DNA from: Gordonia hankookensis
GTDB taxonomy: Bacteria > Actinomycetota > Actinomycetes > Mycobacteriales > Mycobacteriaceae
Assembly (NCBI RefSeq): GCF_014673215.1
Contig: NZ_JACWMS010000001.1
Span: 1,426,001-1,490,000, forward strand
Reading direction: 5' to 3'
Length of the DNA: 64,000 nucleotides
The position numbers and the translations under genes were made by a program. The notes beneath the pieces were generated by a model that worked only from the letters and a program-made list of their open reading frames with translations, had not been told where the DNA came from and searched no databases. Shown here piece by piece: positions 1 to 8,828 of the stretch; the first letter of the stretch is position 1; each line of letters begins with the position of its first letter.

Positions 1-258
1 GCGCGACGGATCGTCGCTGAGCAGCGCGGCGGCCCGGGTCATCACGGCGGCGCGTTCGGTGTAGGGCAATGCTGCCCAGGTGCGTTGGGCGGAGGTCGCG
101 GCGCGCGCCGCGGCGTCGAGGTCGTCACGGTCGGCGGCACCAACGGTGGCCAGCACCTCGCCGGTCGCCGGAGCGGTGACGTCGAGGGTTCCCGCGCCGC
201 CCGCGATCCACCCGCCGTCGAAGATCTTCTCGTCCCAGGGATTGCTCGAGGTGCTCAT
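1..258 (-). CDS. aldehyde dehydrogenase family protein, N-terminal part (cut by window edge)
   Basis: The first 86 codons read from ATG at 258 toward the left edge; the gene continues outside the window. The N-terminus (MSTSSNPWDEKIFDGGW, then TAPATGEVLATVGAAD and AARAATSAQRTWAALPYTER) is the typical start of NAD(P)-dependent aldehyde dehydrogenases, where the ATGE turn precedes the first Rossmann helix. The catalytic Cys and Glu lie beyond the edge, so the substrate cannot be judged. It is divergent from the Cys-leader/rhodanese unit that starts at 351. Family assignment is from motif recognition; substrate is unknown. Confidence 0.75.
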   Translation of the reverse strand, partial: MSTSSNPWDEKIFDGGWIAGGAGTLDVTAPATGEVLATVGAADRDDLDAAARAATSAQRTWAALPYTERAAVMTRAAALLSDDPSR

Positions 259-350
259 ACCTCGACCATAGATAAGAGGTCCACAGTGCGGTCGGGGATT
301 CGGTCGGCGCAGGGTGGTGGCCCGCTCGGATGTGTGGCACACTGTTCGCC

Positions 351-386
351 GTGATCAAGAGCTGTCTGGAGTGTTGTCAGGGCTGA
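351..386 (+). CDS. putative Cys-rich leader peptide (VIKSCLECCQG), leaderless
   Basis: An 11-codon frame, GTG to TGA, encodes V-I-K-S-C-L-E-C-C-Q-G with three Cys codons, two adjacent, all TGT. No Shine-Dalgarno precedes it, but CACACT at 338-343 lies 7 nt before the GTG, as expected for a -10 box of a leaderless transcript. Mycobacteria are known to use leaderless polycysteine micro-ORFs as cysteine-responsive attenuators of the genes behind them. Here a rhodanese-like gene follows 66 bp later. Function is inferred from this analogy and from the low chance of a C-x-x-C-C string in so short a frame. Confidence 0.6.
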   Translation: MIKSCLECCQG

Positions 387-452
387 GTACCGCATCTGCG
401 GCCGCCCTTCTTCGACGACCCCCGCTCATCTCGATCACCTTCAGGACCTCTC

Positions 453-893
453 ATGACCGCCGTTCTCGCATCCCTCGATGCCGCCGTTGATCCCTCCCAT
501 CCGATCGTCGCAACCCCGACCGACGCTCCCCTGTCGATCCAGGGCGTCGAATACGCCGAGCATGTCGTCGACGGGGCAATCGCCGTCGACGTACGCAGCC
601 AGCGCAAACGCCAGACCGACGGGGTGCTCACCGGCGCACTCGCGATCGATCCGACCGACGTTCTCGCACGCCTGACGCCCGGCGATCCGGAGTCGTTGCG
701 CGGTGCCACCGCCGATGCGCGCTGGCTGCTGGTCAGCGACGACGGGCACGAGGCCGAGTGGCTGGCCTGGCATCTGCAAGCGCGTGGCGTCACCGGCGCG
801 GTCTTCGTCGTCGGCGGTTTCCGGGCGCTACGTCGGGCGCGGGTTGCCGGTCGTTTCAGCGATCAGGAACTCGCCGCCATCTCCGCTCACTGA
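453..893 (+). CDS. rhodanese-like domain protein, probably non-catalytic
   Basis: A 146-residue protein with one rhodanese-like fold: an N-terminal strand with a DVRSQRKRQ segment matching the conserved DVR start of rhodaneses (about residues 46-54), and a C-terminal VFVVGGFRALRRA segment that matches the final G-G strand-helix. The loop that should carry the sulfur-accepting Cys (CxxGxR) reads VSDDGHEAEWL, so the catalytic Cys is absent and sulfurtransferase activity is doubtful. Start is ATG 453 behind AGGA at 441-444. It sits downstream of the Cys-leader peptide, so a role in cysteine or sulfur metabolism is likely but unproved. Confidence 0.72.
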   Translation: MTAVLASLDAAVDPSHPIVATPTDAPLSIQGVEYAEHVVDGAIAVDVRSQRKRQTDGVLTGALAIDPTDVLARLTPGDPESLRGATADARWLLVSDDGHEAEWLAWHLQARGVTGAVFVVGGFRALRRARVAGRFSDQELAAISAH

Positions 894-929
894 AGCCCGC
901 GGAACTGCGCACGAACGGCGAGTGATGGT

Positions 930-1739
930 CTAGCGGCTGCGGCCGCGCTGTTGCTTCGACCGCTCGTGCACCAACCGGAGACCGTCCAGCGTGAGATAGG
1001 GATGGTGGACGGTGAGCGTCTCGCACTCCTCGAACATCAGCGGCGCCAGGTAGCCGGTGGCCACCACCGTCACGTCATCGGAGTCGAATCCGTCGACCGT
1101 GTCGCGCACCCGGTCGACGAGGCCGTCCACCTGCCCGGCGAAACCGTAGAGGATGCCCGATTGCAATGCCTCCATGGTGTTCTTGCCCAGCACGCTGCGG
1201 GGTGGCATCAACTCGACCTTGCGCACCGTGACGGTGTGATCCGACAGCGCCTCGACCGCGAGGTTCACACCCGGCGCGATGGCACCACCGAGGAACTCCC
1301 CCTTCGCCGAGATCGCGTCGACGACCGTTGCCGTCCCGAAGGCCACCACGATGACCGGACCGCCCGGATAGTTGTGATGCGCCGCAACACAGTTCGCGAC
1401 GCGGTCGGTGCCGACCTCTTTCGGGTTGTCGACGAGCAGCGGAACCCCGGTCCGCACACCGGGTTCCAGCAGGACATGGTGGTGGCCGTCGCCGTAGTAG
1501 CGGGGCACCATCACGCGCAGCTCGCGCAGCAACGACGGCACGGTGGACAGCGCAGCGACGCCGGTCACCTGCTCGACGTCGGAACCGAGCAGGCCGCGGA
1601 AGAGCAGTGCGAGCTCATCCGACGTCAGATTCGGCTCCGTGTGAATTCGCCAGTCGCGCACCATGGTCGCGTGTTCGCCGCTGCCGGCGAACACGCCGAG
1701 GTGGATGTTGGTGTTCCCGACGTCGACGGTGAGCAGCAT
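930..1739 (-). CDS. coaX: type III pantothenate kinase
   Basis: Phosphorylates pantothenate to 4'-phosphopantothenate, the first committed step of CoA synthesis. The protein is 269 residues and opens with MLLTVDVGNTNIHLG, the DxGNT phosphate loop of the ASKHA fold. Further signatures are GTDRVAN (about 106-112) and the second nucleotide motif VVAFGTATVVDA, with GGAIAPGV after it. ATG 1739 is chosen because the DVGNT motif must be near the N-terminus and because panD ends at 1741, one base away. Last gene of a panC-panD-coaX run, matching the M. tuberculosis order. Confidence 0.95.
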   Translation of the reverse strand: MLLTVDVGNTNIHLGVFAGSGEHATMVRDWRIHTEPNLTSDELALLFRGLLGSDVEQVTGVAALSTVPSLLRELRVMVPRYYGDGHHHVLLEPGVRTGVPLLVDNPKEVGTDRVANCVAAHHNYPGGPVIVVAFGTATVVDAISAKGEFLGGAIAPGVNLAVEALSDHTVTVRKVELMPPRSVLGKNTMEALQSGILYGFAGQVDGLVDRVRDTVDGFDSDDVTVVATGYLAPLMFEECETLTVHHPYLTLDGLRLVHERSKQQRGRSR

Positions 1740-1740
1740 G

Positions 1741-2166
1741 TCAGGCGGGCGCCTGCACGAGCTCGCGCGGATCCAGCAGCCCGGAGCCGTCCGGCACACG
1801 GGCCGGGTCGGAACCGGATTCGAGAACGCTGTTCCGGTCGTCCACGAAGACCACCGACGGGGAGTACTCGCGCAGTTCGGCCTCGTCGAGGATGCCGTAG
1901 GCGATGATGATCACCAGATCGTCCGGATGAACGAGATGAGCTGCCGCACCATTGATCCCGATGACCCCGGACCCACGCTCGCCGGCGATCACGTAGGTCT
2001 CGAGGCGGGCACCGTTGTCGATGTCGACGATGGTGACCTGCTCACCCTCGAGCAGGTCCGCGGCGTCGAGCAGATCCTGGTCGATCGTCACCGACCCGAC
2101 GTAATGCAGGTCGGCCTGGGTGACCCGGGCGCGGTGGATCTTCGATTTCATCATGGTGCGGAACAT
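1741..2166 (-). CDS. panD: aspartate 1-decarboxylase precursor
   Basis: Makes beta-alanine from L-aspartate for pantothenate. The 141-residue proenzyme self-cleaves at a Gly-Ser bond to create the pyruvoyl cofactor; here the site reads HYVGSVT with Gly24-Ser25, exactly the family position, which also fixes ATG 2166 as the start. Other family marks are KSKIHRA at the N-terminus and [18 protein letters not shown] near residue 70. The C-terminus is longer than in E. coli, as in mycobacteria. It follows panC by 32 bp and is 1 bp from coaX, so the three are surely co-transcribed. Confidence 0.96.
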   Translation of the reverse strand: MFRTMMKSKIHRARVTQADLHYVGSVTIDQDLLDAADLLEGEQVTIVDIDNGARLETYVIAGERGSGVIGINGAAAHLVHPDDLVIIIAYGILDEAELREYSPSVVFVDDRNSVLESGSDPARVPDGSGLLDPRELVQAPA

Positions 2167-2198
2167 CTGTCGGGTTCCCTTCGTGGGTCGATCTGTGG

Positions 2199-3116
2199 TC
2201 AGTTGGCGGTCTGTTCGGGGTCGCGGCCGGCGAATCCGGTTCCGATGGCCACGCCGACGTTGTCGATGAGTCGCGCCGCACCGATACGCGCGGCGATCAG
2301 CAGGCGGCCGTCGCCACGTTCCGGCGGTTCCTCGAGCTGTCGGCCGGTGAGGGCGAGATAGTCCACCTCGATGCCCTGGTGAGAGTCCAGCACCGACTGT
2401 GCCGCAGCGAGAATCGCGTCGCGACCACCGGCCGCGGCATGAGCGCCTGCGAGCAGTGCCGCCGACAACGTGGTGGCGAGCTCGCGTTGCCCGGGGTCGA
2501 GGTAGCGGTTGCGCGACGACAGCGCGAGGCCGTCGGACTCGCGAACCGTCGGTACCCCGACGATCTCGATGTCGAGGTCGAGATCGTCGACCATCTGCTT
2601 GATCAGGACCAGTTGCTGATAGTCCTTCTCACCGAAGAAGGCCGCGTGCGGTGCCGCGATGTTGAGCAATTTGAGGACCACGGTGAGCATCCCGGCGAAG
2701 TGCGTGGGCCGCGCCACCCCGTCGAGGACGCCACCGGCAGGACCGGGCTGCACCATGGTCCGCCGGCCATTCGGATACATGCCGGCTGCGGTGGGCGCGA
2801 ACACGAGTTCCACGCCAAGCGGACGCAGCAGCGCGCAATCGTCGTCGAAGGTGCGCGGGTAGGCGTCCAGGTCCTCGTTCTCACCGAACTGCAAGGGATT
2901 CACGAAGATCGACACGATGACGACGGTGTTGCCGCGTGACTTGGCGGCGCGGACGAGTTCGAGGTGGCCCACGTGCAGCGCGCCCATGGTGGGCACCAGC
3001 ACCACCCGTTTACCCGCCTGACGCAGCGCCCGGCTCACCCGCTGCAGCGTCGCGGGATCACGATGGACAGTCAGTTCTCCTGGGGTGTACGACTTTTCAC
3101 CCAGACCAGATGTCAT
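2199..3116 (-). CDS. panC: pantothenate synthetase
   Basis: Joins pantoate and beta-alanine using ATP via a pantoyl-adenylate. The 305-residue protein has the HIGH-type nucleotidyl transferase motif in [10 protein letters not shown] (about 42-51), FVNPLQFG, the FFGEKDYQQ helix and the KMSKS-equivalent ALSSRN. Length is usual for actinobacterial PanC. The ATG at 3116 overlaps the stop of the upstream DUF2520 gene by 4 bp (ATGA), so translation is coupled. The product of panD, downstream, is its substrate. Confidence 0.96.
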   Translation of the reverse strand: MTSGLGEKSYTPGELTVHRDPATLQRVSRALRQAGKRVVLVPTMGALHVGHLELVRAAKSRGNTVVIVSIFVNPLQFGENEDLDAYPRTFDDDCALLRPLGVELVFAPTAAGMYPNGRRTMVQPGPAGGVLDGVARPTHFAGMLTVVLKLLNIAAPHAAFFGEKDYQQLVLIKQMVDDLDLDIEIVGVPTVRESDGLALSSRNRYLDPGQRELATTLSAALLAGAHAAAGGRDAILAAAQSVLDSHQGIEVDYLALTGRQLEEPPERGDGRLLIAARIGAARLIDNVGVAIGTGFAGRDPEQTAN

Positions 3117-4117
3117 CTCGCCTCCAGAACATCGAGGAGATCGTCGGGGGCATCGGTGTAACCAGCGGTGCGGCGGGCCAGCACGCGGTAGGCCTCGGCG
3201 ATGTCGGTGTCGCCTGCCCGGTCGGCCGGTAGGGCGCGCAGGGCGGCGAGGTGATCGGCGACGGCGGCGGCGTCACCACGGGCCACCGGACCGGTCAGGG
3301 CGCCCGGCCCGAGTTCGAGCACGTTCTGCAACGCTGCGCTCACCAGTGGGCCGAGGATGCGCTCGGCAAGACGGATGCCGTTGCCGTCGACGGTCGCCGC
3401 GTCACGCGCAGACCGGCCGTCGAGACCCTCGATGGCCGTGTTGAGGGCGCGGACGGCGTCCGAGATGAGGGTGACCAGGTGGTTGGCGCCGTGTGCCAGA
3501 GCGGCGTGGTACAGAATGCGATCCGATTCCGCGATGCGCACGGGCTCGCCACCCATCTCCAGCACGAGGGCCTGCGCGATGGCGTATCCGACCTCGTCGG
3601 CTGCGGTGACGGCGAAGGTCGCCTGCCGCAGACGGTTGGTGTCCTCGCCGGTCCCGACGAAGGTCATCGCGGGATGGATCGCCAACGGCAACGCGCCACG
3701 TTCGGTGAGCGGTGCCAGGATGCCGATGCCCTTGGCACCGGCGGTGTGCGCCACCAGGGTGTTCGGGCGCAGCGTTTCTGCCTTCACGACGTCGTCGATC
3801 ACATCGGCGAGCGCGGCGTCGGGGACGGCGATGATCAGGAGTTCGGAGCGGGCGACCACTGCGGGGAGGTCGAGGATCTCGGATTCGGGCAGCCGGTCGG
3901 CGGCGCGACGGCGAGATCCCTCCGACCGCGCGACCACCGCGCCGACCACGTGACCGGCCTGCTCGAGTGCGGCGCCGAGCGCCGTCCCGACGCGCCCGGC
4001 CGCGATCACGCCGACGGTGAGCCGGGCAGGCGCGGGCAGATTGGAGAGACCGGACAGGTAGCGGGAATCATCATCACGGCCCATGCCGGGGCCGAGACCA
4101 TCGCTCGGTGAGGTCAC
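3113..4117 (-). CDS. Rossmann-fold and DUF2520 domain protein
   Basis: A 334-residue protein with an N-terminal NAD(P)-binding Rossmann domain ([17 protein letters not shown], GxxxxG variant with Ala in place of the first Gly of the usual GxGxxG) and a C-terminal all-helical domain of the DUF2520 family, similar to ketopantoate reductase and pyrroline-5-carboxylate reductase folds. It corresponds in position to Rv3603c, immediately upstream of panC. A role as a reductase in pantothenate supply is tempting but not shown. The start is GTG 4117, chosen because TCCTCC at 4123-4128 (AGGAGG on the coding strand... read as GGAGGA) lies 5 nt upstream; longer frames exist. Confidence 0.85.
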   Translation of the reverse strand: MTSPSDGLGPGMGRDDDSRYLSGLSNLPAPARLTVGVIAAGRVGTALGAALEQAGHVVGAVVARSEGSRRRAADRLPESEILDLPAVVARSELLIIAVPDAALADVIDDVVKAETLRPNTLVAHTAGAKGIGILAPLTERGALPLAIHPAMTFVGTGEDTNRLRQATFAVTAADEVGYAIAQALVLEMGGEPVRIAESDRILYHAALAHGANHLVTLISDAVRALNTAIEGLDGRSARDAATVDGNGIRLAERILGPLVSAALQNVLELGPGALTGPVARGDAAAVADHLAALRALPADRAGDTDIAEAYRVLARRTAGYTDAPDDLLDVLEAR

Positions 4118-4178
4118 CGCTGTCCTCCGAATTGAAAGTTCCAGTCCCGGCTTCGGCTCGGGTACCAGACGTTGCACA

Positions 4179-4195
4179 GCAAGGTTAGGCCTTGC
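4179..4195. promoter_or_regulatory. 17-bp interrupted palindrome upstream of the pan operon
   Basis: GCAAGG and CCTTGC arms flank TTAGG in the gap between the membrane-protein gene and the DUF2520-panC-panD-coaX unit. The left part AGGTTAGGC equals half of the IdeR/DtxR box, but the right half does not match. It could be an operator or a weak hairpin. Only the symmetry is certain. Confidence 0.3.
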
Positions 4196-4284
4196 GAGCG
4201 CTCAGAGGCCAACGCCTGTGACAGGCCTCACGCGACGCCATGGTTGCGAGCCGCACACACGCGACGAGGAGCCGATGGGCGCGA

Positions 4285-5586
4285 TCAGTCCTCGCGACGG
4301 CGACGGCCACCGCCCGGTGAGCCGGACTGGCGCAGCTGACTCAGCAGCTCCGACACGGGCAGGCCGGCCGAATGAGCGCTGTCGCCGTCGTCATCGTCAC
4401 GCCGACGACGTCGTCCCTGCTGCAAGACCGGGCTGCTGCTCTCCCCCGACGACTCGTGACGGCCCGAGGTGGTGGACGCCGGCTCGCCTGCCGCCTCCTC
4501 CTCGACGACCTGCTCCTCGCCCGCCTGCTCCTCGCCCGCCTGCTCCTCGACGGCCTGGGGCTCGACGGCCACCGGGACCTCGGTCGCAGGGACCTCGGTC
4601 GCGGGGGCCTGGGCGGGTGCGGCCTCGGCGACGATGGTCTCCTCCGCATCGACCGCGACGTCGTCGGGGTCGACCGGAGCTCCCGACCGTGCCGCCACCT
4701 TCCACTCGTCGGTCGGCGTCTCGTCGACGTATCCGGCCGGTGTCGGCTGCGCGGGTGCAGGCGGTTCGGGCACGGATGTGGTGACGAACGACCCGGACGG
4801 CGGGCCCACATCCTCGGTCTCGGCCAGCACGGCGTCCTCGACCTGCTCGTCGATGGTGTCCTCGGGCACCTCGGTCGCGATCCGGCCCGACATCGGGTCG
4901 TCGTCGGTGATCACGGGGATGACCTCGGTCATCTCGTTCGGATCGACGTCGGCGGGCACGTGGCGGCCCGCGGCCGCCGCAGGCGCGGTGGCCGCGAAGT
5001 CGCGGGCGGCCAGCACGCTGTCGTCGGTGCCGAAGCTCTGGCCGTACGTCGAACTCGTACTCGGGCGCTCACCGCCGATGCCGGAGGCCAGCTCGCGCAG
5101 TTTCTCGTTCGGCAGGGCGGTGCGTTGCTCGGGCAGCGATTCGCCGAGCAGCATCTCCAGACTCGACCGCAACGCCAGCACCTGCTGCTTGAGCTCGGCG
5201 AGTTCCTCATTGGATTCCGCGCTGACCTCTTTGCGGATGGTGGTCTCGACGTCGAGTTCGTACTGACGGCGTGCGGCGATCTCGCGCTCGAGCTGGAGCT
5301 CGTAGACCAGACGCAGATCCCGGCTCTTCGACTCGGCGGTCTCGGCCTGCCGCCGGAACTTGGTGACCAGGATCGCCCCGATCACCGCCGCCCAGAGCGC
5401 CGCGATCACCGCGAGAGAGCCCGACACGGACAGCTGATCGGTGAAGACCATCAGAATGCTGGCGACCAGGGCGAGCACGATGAGCAGACCGAGCAGCCAC
5501 TGTCCCACCGATCTACCGGATCGCCGCGACTCGGTGGAACGGCCGTTCGAGGTCGTCATGTTCGTGAACATACCGCCTGACAGCAT
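4285..5586 (-). CDS. membrane-anchored coiled-coil protein with acidic Pro/Ala-rich tail (Rv3604c-like)
   Basis: About 433 residues. Two hydrophobic segments near residues 29-50 and 56-75 are followed by a charged helical stretch (about 80-150, rich in Glu, Arg and Gln; likely coiled coil) and then a long low-complexity region rich in Ala, Glu, Pro and Val with repeated EEQAGEEQ-type units. By position and design it matches Rv3604c, an Ala/Arg/Pro-rich transmembrane protein of unknown function. A MTEVIPVITDDDP segment in the tail looks like a Ser/Thr-kinase site (Thr followed at +2/+3 by Val-Ile). ATGs at 5586, 5571 and 5559 are all possible; none has a clear Shine-Dalgarno. Confidence 0.8.
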   Translation of the reverse strand: MLSGGMFTNMTTSNGRSTESRRSGRSVGQWLLGLLIVLALVASILMVFTDQLSVSGSLAVIAALWAAVIGAILVTKFRRQAETAESKSRDLRLVYELQLEREIAARRQYELDVETTIRKEVSAESNEELAELKQQVLALRSSLEMLLGESLPEQRTALPNEKLRELASGIGGERPSTSSTYGQSFGTDDSVLAARDFAATAPAAAAGRHVPADVDPNEMTEVIPVITDDDPMSGRIATEVPEDTIDEQVEDAVLAETEDVGPPSGSFVTTSVPEPPAPAQPTPAGYVDETPTDEWKVAARSGAPVDPDDVAVDAEETIVAEAAPAQAPATEVPATEVPVAVEPQAVEEQAGEEQAGEEQVVEEEAAGEPASTTSGRHESSGESSSPVLQQGRRRRRDDDDGDSAHSAGLPVSELLSQLRQSGSPGGGRRRRED

Positions 5587-5643
5587 CGATGTCGGCGAAC
5601 CGGAGCGGAGAGTCCCCGATTCACGATCTCCCGCGGGCCCCTG

Positions 5644-6177
5644 TCAGGCCGGCCCCGGATGGCCACCGACCGGGTCGTCGGTCGGATCGTCCGGCGCCCG
5701 GCAGCAGTACTCGAGCCACAGCGCCGCGACCACCAGCACCACGCCGCCGACGACCCCGACGATGGAGCCGGGCAGGTCGTGATCGGCCGCCGCCAGATCG
5801 TGTCGGGTGGCGAGGAAGATCAGCAGACCCGTCCAGACACCGACCGCGATAGCGCCCAGGATGGCCGACGCCTTGGCCAGCGCCAGGACGCGGGCCGCCG
5901 TGATCGGGTGCAACTGTCCCCGCGCCCGCCCGACGTCGCGCGACGCGACCCGGGCACGGACGATGAAGGCGATCAGCACCTCGAGGGCGGCCAGGACGTA
6001 GAGCACGATCCCGGCGAGCAGCGGCATCGGCGGAAGGCTGCCGTAGTTGTAGCGCACCAGGACGAAAGCCGTCACCGCGACGATGACGGCGATCACCGTC
6101 AGATCGCGCAGCCGGGTCGGCCCGAGCCCCGGCTCTTCGTCCTGATCGCGGCGCGAGCGCCGTCGTGGCTCGGTCAT
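5644..6177 (-). CDS. DUF3180 family membrane protein
   Basis: A 177-residue protein with a charged cytosolic start ([17 protein letters not shown]) and four hydrophobic segments: about 27-43, 51-74, 106-126 and 139-160. This four-helix plan, its size and its place directly after folK match the DUF3180 family (Rv3605c). Function unknown. ATG 6177 overlaps the folK stop by 4 bp (ATGA), so it is translated as the last gene of the folate operon. Confidence 0.85.
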   Translation of the reverse strand: MTEPRRRSRRDQDEEPGLGPTRLRDLTVIAVIVAVTAFVLVRYNYGSLPPMPLLAGIVLYVLAALEVLIAFIVRARVASRDVGRARGQLHPITAARVLALAKASAILGAIAVGVWTGLLIFLATRHDLAAADHDLPGSIVGVVGGVVLVVAALWLEYCCRAPDDPTDDPVGGHPGPA

Positions 6178-6701
6178 CGGCGCCTCGCGACCGGCAACTG
6201 TGCCACCGGCACCACCCCGGCACACTCCGACGGATCGATCCGATCGACCAGCGCCGCCACGGGCTGCGTGCCATCGGGCGTCCACAGGGTCGCATCCGGT
6301 TCGATCACGAGCCACGGGATGAGCACAAAAGCCCGTTCGGCGGCCCGGGGATGCGGGAGCAGCAGCCGCGGATCGTCGCTGCGCACCACCTCGTCGCCCT
6401 CGCTCACCGTGATCACGTCGACGTCGAGCGTCCGTGGACCCCACCGGACCTCACGCGTGCGGTCGGCCGCCTGCTCGAGTTCTGCGCCGATCGTCAGCCA
6501 CTCGTACGGACCGCGCCGCCCCTCGACGATCAGCGTGATGTTGTAGAAGTCCTCCTGCTCGACCCCACCCCACGGCGGCGTCGAGTACACCGGTGACACG
6601 GCGACGAGGTCGTCGGCGAACCGCTCGACCACCGAGTTCAGGTGGCCGAGCCGGTCACCGATGTTGGAACCGGCCGACAGCACGGCCCGCGTCGTCGTCA
6701 T
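6174..6701 (-). CDS. folK: 2-amino-4-hydroxy-6-hydroxymethyldihydropteridine diphosphokinase
   Basis: Transfers pyrophosphate from ATP to 6-hydroxymethyl-dihydropterin, the step before FolP. The 175-residue protein starts [21 protein letters not shown], with the GSN(I/L)GD motif of HPPKs, and carries the HPPK signature [12 protein letters not shown] near residue 85, then [18 protein letters not shown] 6701 is fixed by a 4-bp ATGA overlap with the folB stop. Upstream frame extension is a shadow. Confidence 0.95.
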   Translation of the reverse strand: MTTTRAVLSAGSNIGDRLGHLNSVVERFADDLVAVSPVYSTPPWGGVEQEDFYNITLIVEGRRGPYEWLTIGAELEQAADRTREVRWGPRTLDVDVITVSEGDEVVRSDDPRLLLPHPRAAERAFVLIPWLVIEPDATLWTPDGTQPVAALVDRIDPSECAGVVPVAQLPVARRR

Positions 6702-7072
6702 CGGGACATGCCCTTCCGGGAGCGTCGCGTCACCACCGCGACATCGCCGAACTGCAGCGGGATCGGCGCGGACGGCTTGTGGACGGTCACCTCGCACGCC
6801 GCGATCCGCTCGTCGTCCATGATCGATTCGGCCACCTCGCCACCGACCGCCTCGATGAGATTGCGCGGTTCGCCCGCGACGATGTCGTGGGCCTTCTGCG
6901 CGAGCGCACCGTAGTCGACCGTGTCGTCGAGATCGTCGGTGGCCGCGGCGACCGCGAGGTCGAGCCACAGCGTGATGTCGAGGATGAACTCCTGGCCGTC
7001 ACGTCGCTCATGCTCGAAGACGCCGTGATTGCCGCGGACGACGAGTCCCCGCAGTTCGATCCGATCGGCCAT
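6698..7072 (-). CDS. folB: dihydroneopterin aldolase
   Basis: Cleaves dihydroneopterin to 6-hydroxymethyl-dihydropterin and glycolaldehyde. The 124-residue protein has the family marks [21 protein letters not shown], with the conserved Gly-x-x-Glu catalytic region, DTVDYG, and [11 protein letters not shown] near the C-terminus, where the conserved Lys sits. The start codon shares one base with the stop of folP. Length normal for the family. Confidence 0.95.
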   Translation of the reverse strand: MADRIELRGLVVRGNHGVFEHERRDGQEFILDITLWLDLAVAAATDDLDDTVDYGALAQKAHDIVAGEPRNLIEAVGGEVAESIMDDERIAACEVTVHKPSAPIPLQFGDVAVVTRRSRKGMSR

Positions 7073-8049
7073 CAGTGGCTCACCGCTCCTGTGTCGTCGG
7101 CTCCCTGGACTTCTACGTCCCGGAGAGCGGCCTCGTTGGCCTCGGTGTCGCGGTGCGGGAGGCCCGTTCCCCTGCTACCCCCGCGGCGCCAGGCACTCGC
7201 CACGGCGACCGCATCGCGGCTCTTCTCGACATCGTGCACCCGCACGGCCCAGGCCCCGTCCATCGCGGCCAGCGCCGAGATCGACGCGGTCGCGATCTCC
7301 CGGCCGGCCGGTGGACGCAGCTCGCCGTCGCGCGCGAGCAGCGTACCCAAGAACCGTTTGCGCGAGGCACCGACGAGTACCGGGAATCCGAGACCGACAA
7401 ATGTGGGGAGCGCGTGCAGCAACGCCCAGTTGTGTTCGGCGGTCTTGGCAAAGCCGAGGCCGGGGTCGAGCACGATGCGGTTGGGATCGACCCCCGCCGA
7501 CACCGCGCTGTCGACCTGCGCCAGCAGTTCACCCGACACCTCGGCCACCACGTCACGGTATCCGCCGACTTCCCCGATGCCGTGTGTGAACGCACCGTCG
7601 CGGTTGTCGCGGTCGATCGGTCGCCAGTGCATCAGAATCCATGGCAGGCCGGCATCCGCGACCACACGGGCCATGTCGGTGTCGGCGCGCCCGCCGGAGA
7701 CATCGTTGATCACCGCGGCACCGGCCTCGATGGCCGCTGCCGCGACCGGTGCGCGCATCGTGTCGACCGAGATCGGCACCCCCGCGCCTGCCAGTCCCGC
7801 GATCACCGGCGCAACACGCTTCGCCTCGTCGGCGGGATCCACCCGGCTGGCTCCGGGCCGCGTCGACTCACCACCGATGTCGATCAGATCGGCACCCTGT
7901 GCGATCAGTTCGTGCCCGTGCGCGATGGCCGCGTCGTGGTCGAGGTAACGACCACCGTCGGAGAACGAATCCGCCGTCACATTGATGACGCCCATCACGA
8001 GCGTGCGGTCGGCCGGCGCGAGCACGCAGTCCCGTTGTTCTGACGGCAT
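7072..8049 (-). CDS. folP: dihydropteroate synthase
   Basis: Condenses hydroxymethyl-dihydropterin pyrophosphate with p-aminobenzoate; target of sulfonamides. The 325-residue TIM barrel has [15 protein letters not shown] (signature 1), [11 protein letters not shown] (signature 2), [16 protein letters not shown] and [11 protein letters not shown]-terminal tail of about 35 residues (after RRGGSRG) extends beyond the usual end and is polar. The start ATG 8049 is 17 bp after folE and is followed by [13 protein letters not shown]. Confidence 0.95.
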   Translation of the reverse strand: MPSEQRDCVLAPADRTLVMGVINVTADSFSDGGRYLDHDAAIAHGHELIAQGADLIDIGGESTRPGASRVDPADEAKRVAPVIAGLAGAGVPISVDTMRAPVAAAAIEAGAAVINDVSGGRADTDMARVVADAGLPWILMHWRPIDRDNRDGAFTHGIGEVGGYRDVVAEVSGELLAQVDSAVSAGVDPNRIVLDPGLGFAKTAEHNWALLHALPTFVGLGFPVLVGASRKRFLGTLLARDGELRPPAGREIATASISALAAMDGAWAVRVHDVEKSRDAVAVASAWRRGGSRGTGLPHRDTEANEAALRDVEVQGADDTGAVSH

Positions 8050-8066
8050 CGGTCGGCGAACCGCCC

Positions 8067-8765
8067 TCAGGTCCGCGAGATCAGGTCGAGGGCCTCACCG
8101 CGGGAGACCGCACTCGTCTTGAACAGACCACGCACGGCGGAGGTGGTGGTGGTGGCGCCCGGCTTGCGGATGCCGCGCATGGCCATGCACAGATGCTCGG
8201 CCTCGATGATGACGATCACCCCACGCGGATCCAGGCGCCGCACGATCGCGTCGGCGACCTGACTGGTCAGCCGCTCCTGCACCTGCGGGCGTTTGGCGTA
8301 CAGATCCACCAGTCGCGCGAGTTTCGACAGCCCGGTGACCTGGCCGGAGACACCCGGGATGTAACCGACATGGGCCACACCGTGAAACGAGACGAGGTGA
8401 TGCTCGCATGTCGAGTACAGCGGGATGTCCTTGACCAGGACGAGCTCGTCGTGGTCCTCGTCGAACATGGTGCCCAGCACCTCGCTGGGATCGGTGTAGA
8501 GACCCGCGAACATCTCCCGATACGCGTTGGCCACGCGCTTCGGCGTGCGCTGCAGCCCCTCTCGGGTCGGGTCCTCGCCGACCGCGATCAGCAACTCGCG
8601 GATCGCGGCCTCGGCGCGCTCCTGATCGAAGTGTCTACCCTGCGGCGTCGTGAGCTCGCTTCCGGCGGCTGCATTCGCACCGCTCGGCCCGCTCGCTTCG
8701 CTCCCGGCGCCGTCCACACCGTCGCGGGCGTTCACGCGGGCGTCCTGATGTTCACTGACCGTCAT
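8067..8765 (-). CDS. folE: GTP cyclohydrolase I
   Basis: Converts GTP to 7,8-dihydroneopterin triphosphate, the entry to folate synthesis. The 232-residue protein carries the zinc/catalytic motifs [13 protein letters not shown] and [12 protein letters not shown], and [13 protein letters not shown] and [10 protein letters not shown]. The catalytic core begins about residue 46; the first 45 residues are a disordered extension including [12 protein letters not shown], one copy of a repeat that recurs in ftsH and in the metalloprotease at 14-15 kb. It is 63 bp downstream of ftsH and leads the folate genes. Confidence 0.95.
   Translation of the reverse strand: MTVSEHQDARVNARDGVDGAGSEASGPSGANAAAGSELTTPQGRHFDQERAEAAIRELLIAVGEDPTREGLQRTPKRVANAYREMFAGLYTDPSEVLGTMFDEDHDELVLVKDIPLYSTCEHHLVSFHGVAHVGYIPGVSGQVTGLSKLARLVDLYAKRPQVQERLTSQVADAIVRRLDPRGVIVIIEAEHLCMAMRGIRKPGATTTTSAVRGLFKTSAVSRGEALDLISRT
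8684..8712 (-). repeat. GAGSGASGP-coding repeat element, copy in folE
   Basis: CGGCCCGCTCGCT-type sequence whose reverse strand reads in frame as G-A-G-S-E-A-S-G-P in the N-terminal extension of folE. One base differs from the ftsH and metalloprotease copies (Glu for Gly). Confidence 0.6.
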
Positions 8766-8828
8766 CGTTCATCTGATCCGTTCTACGAACGTGTGTGCGG
8801 GCAGCCGACCGGTTGGCCGGCGCCCTGA

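Noticed and set aside
80-354. Plus-strand frames over the first 350 bp
   Set aside because: Antisense of the aldehyde dehydrogenase start, which has the family's ATGE motif in frame on the minus strand.
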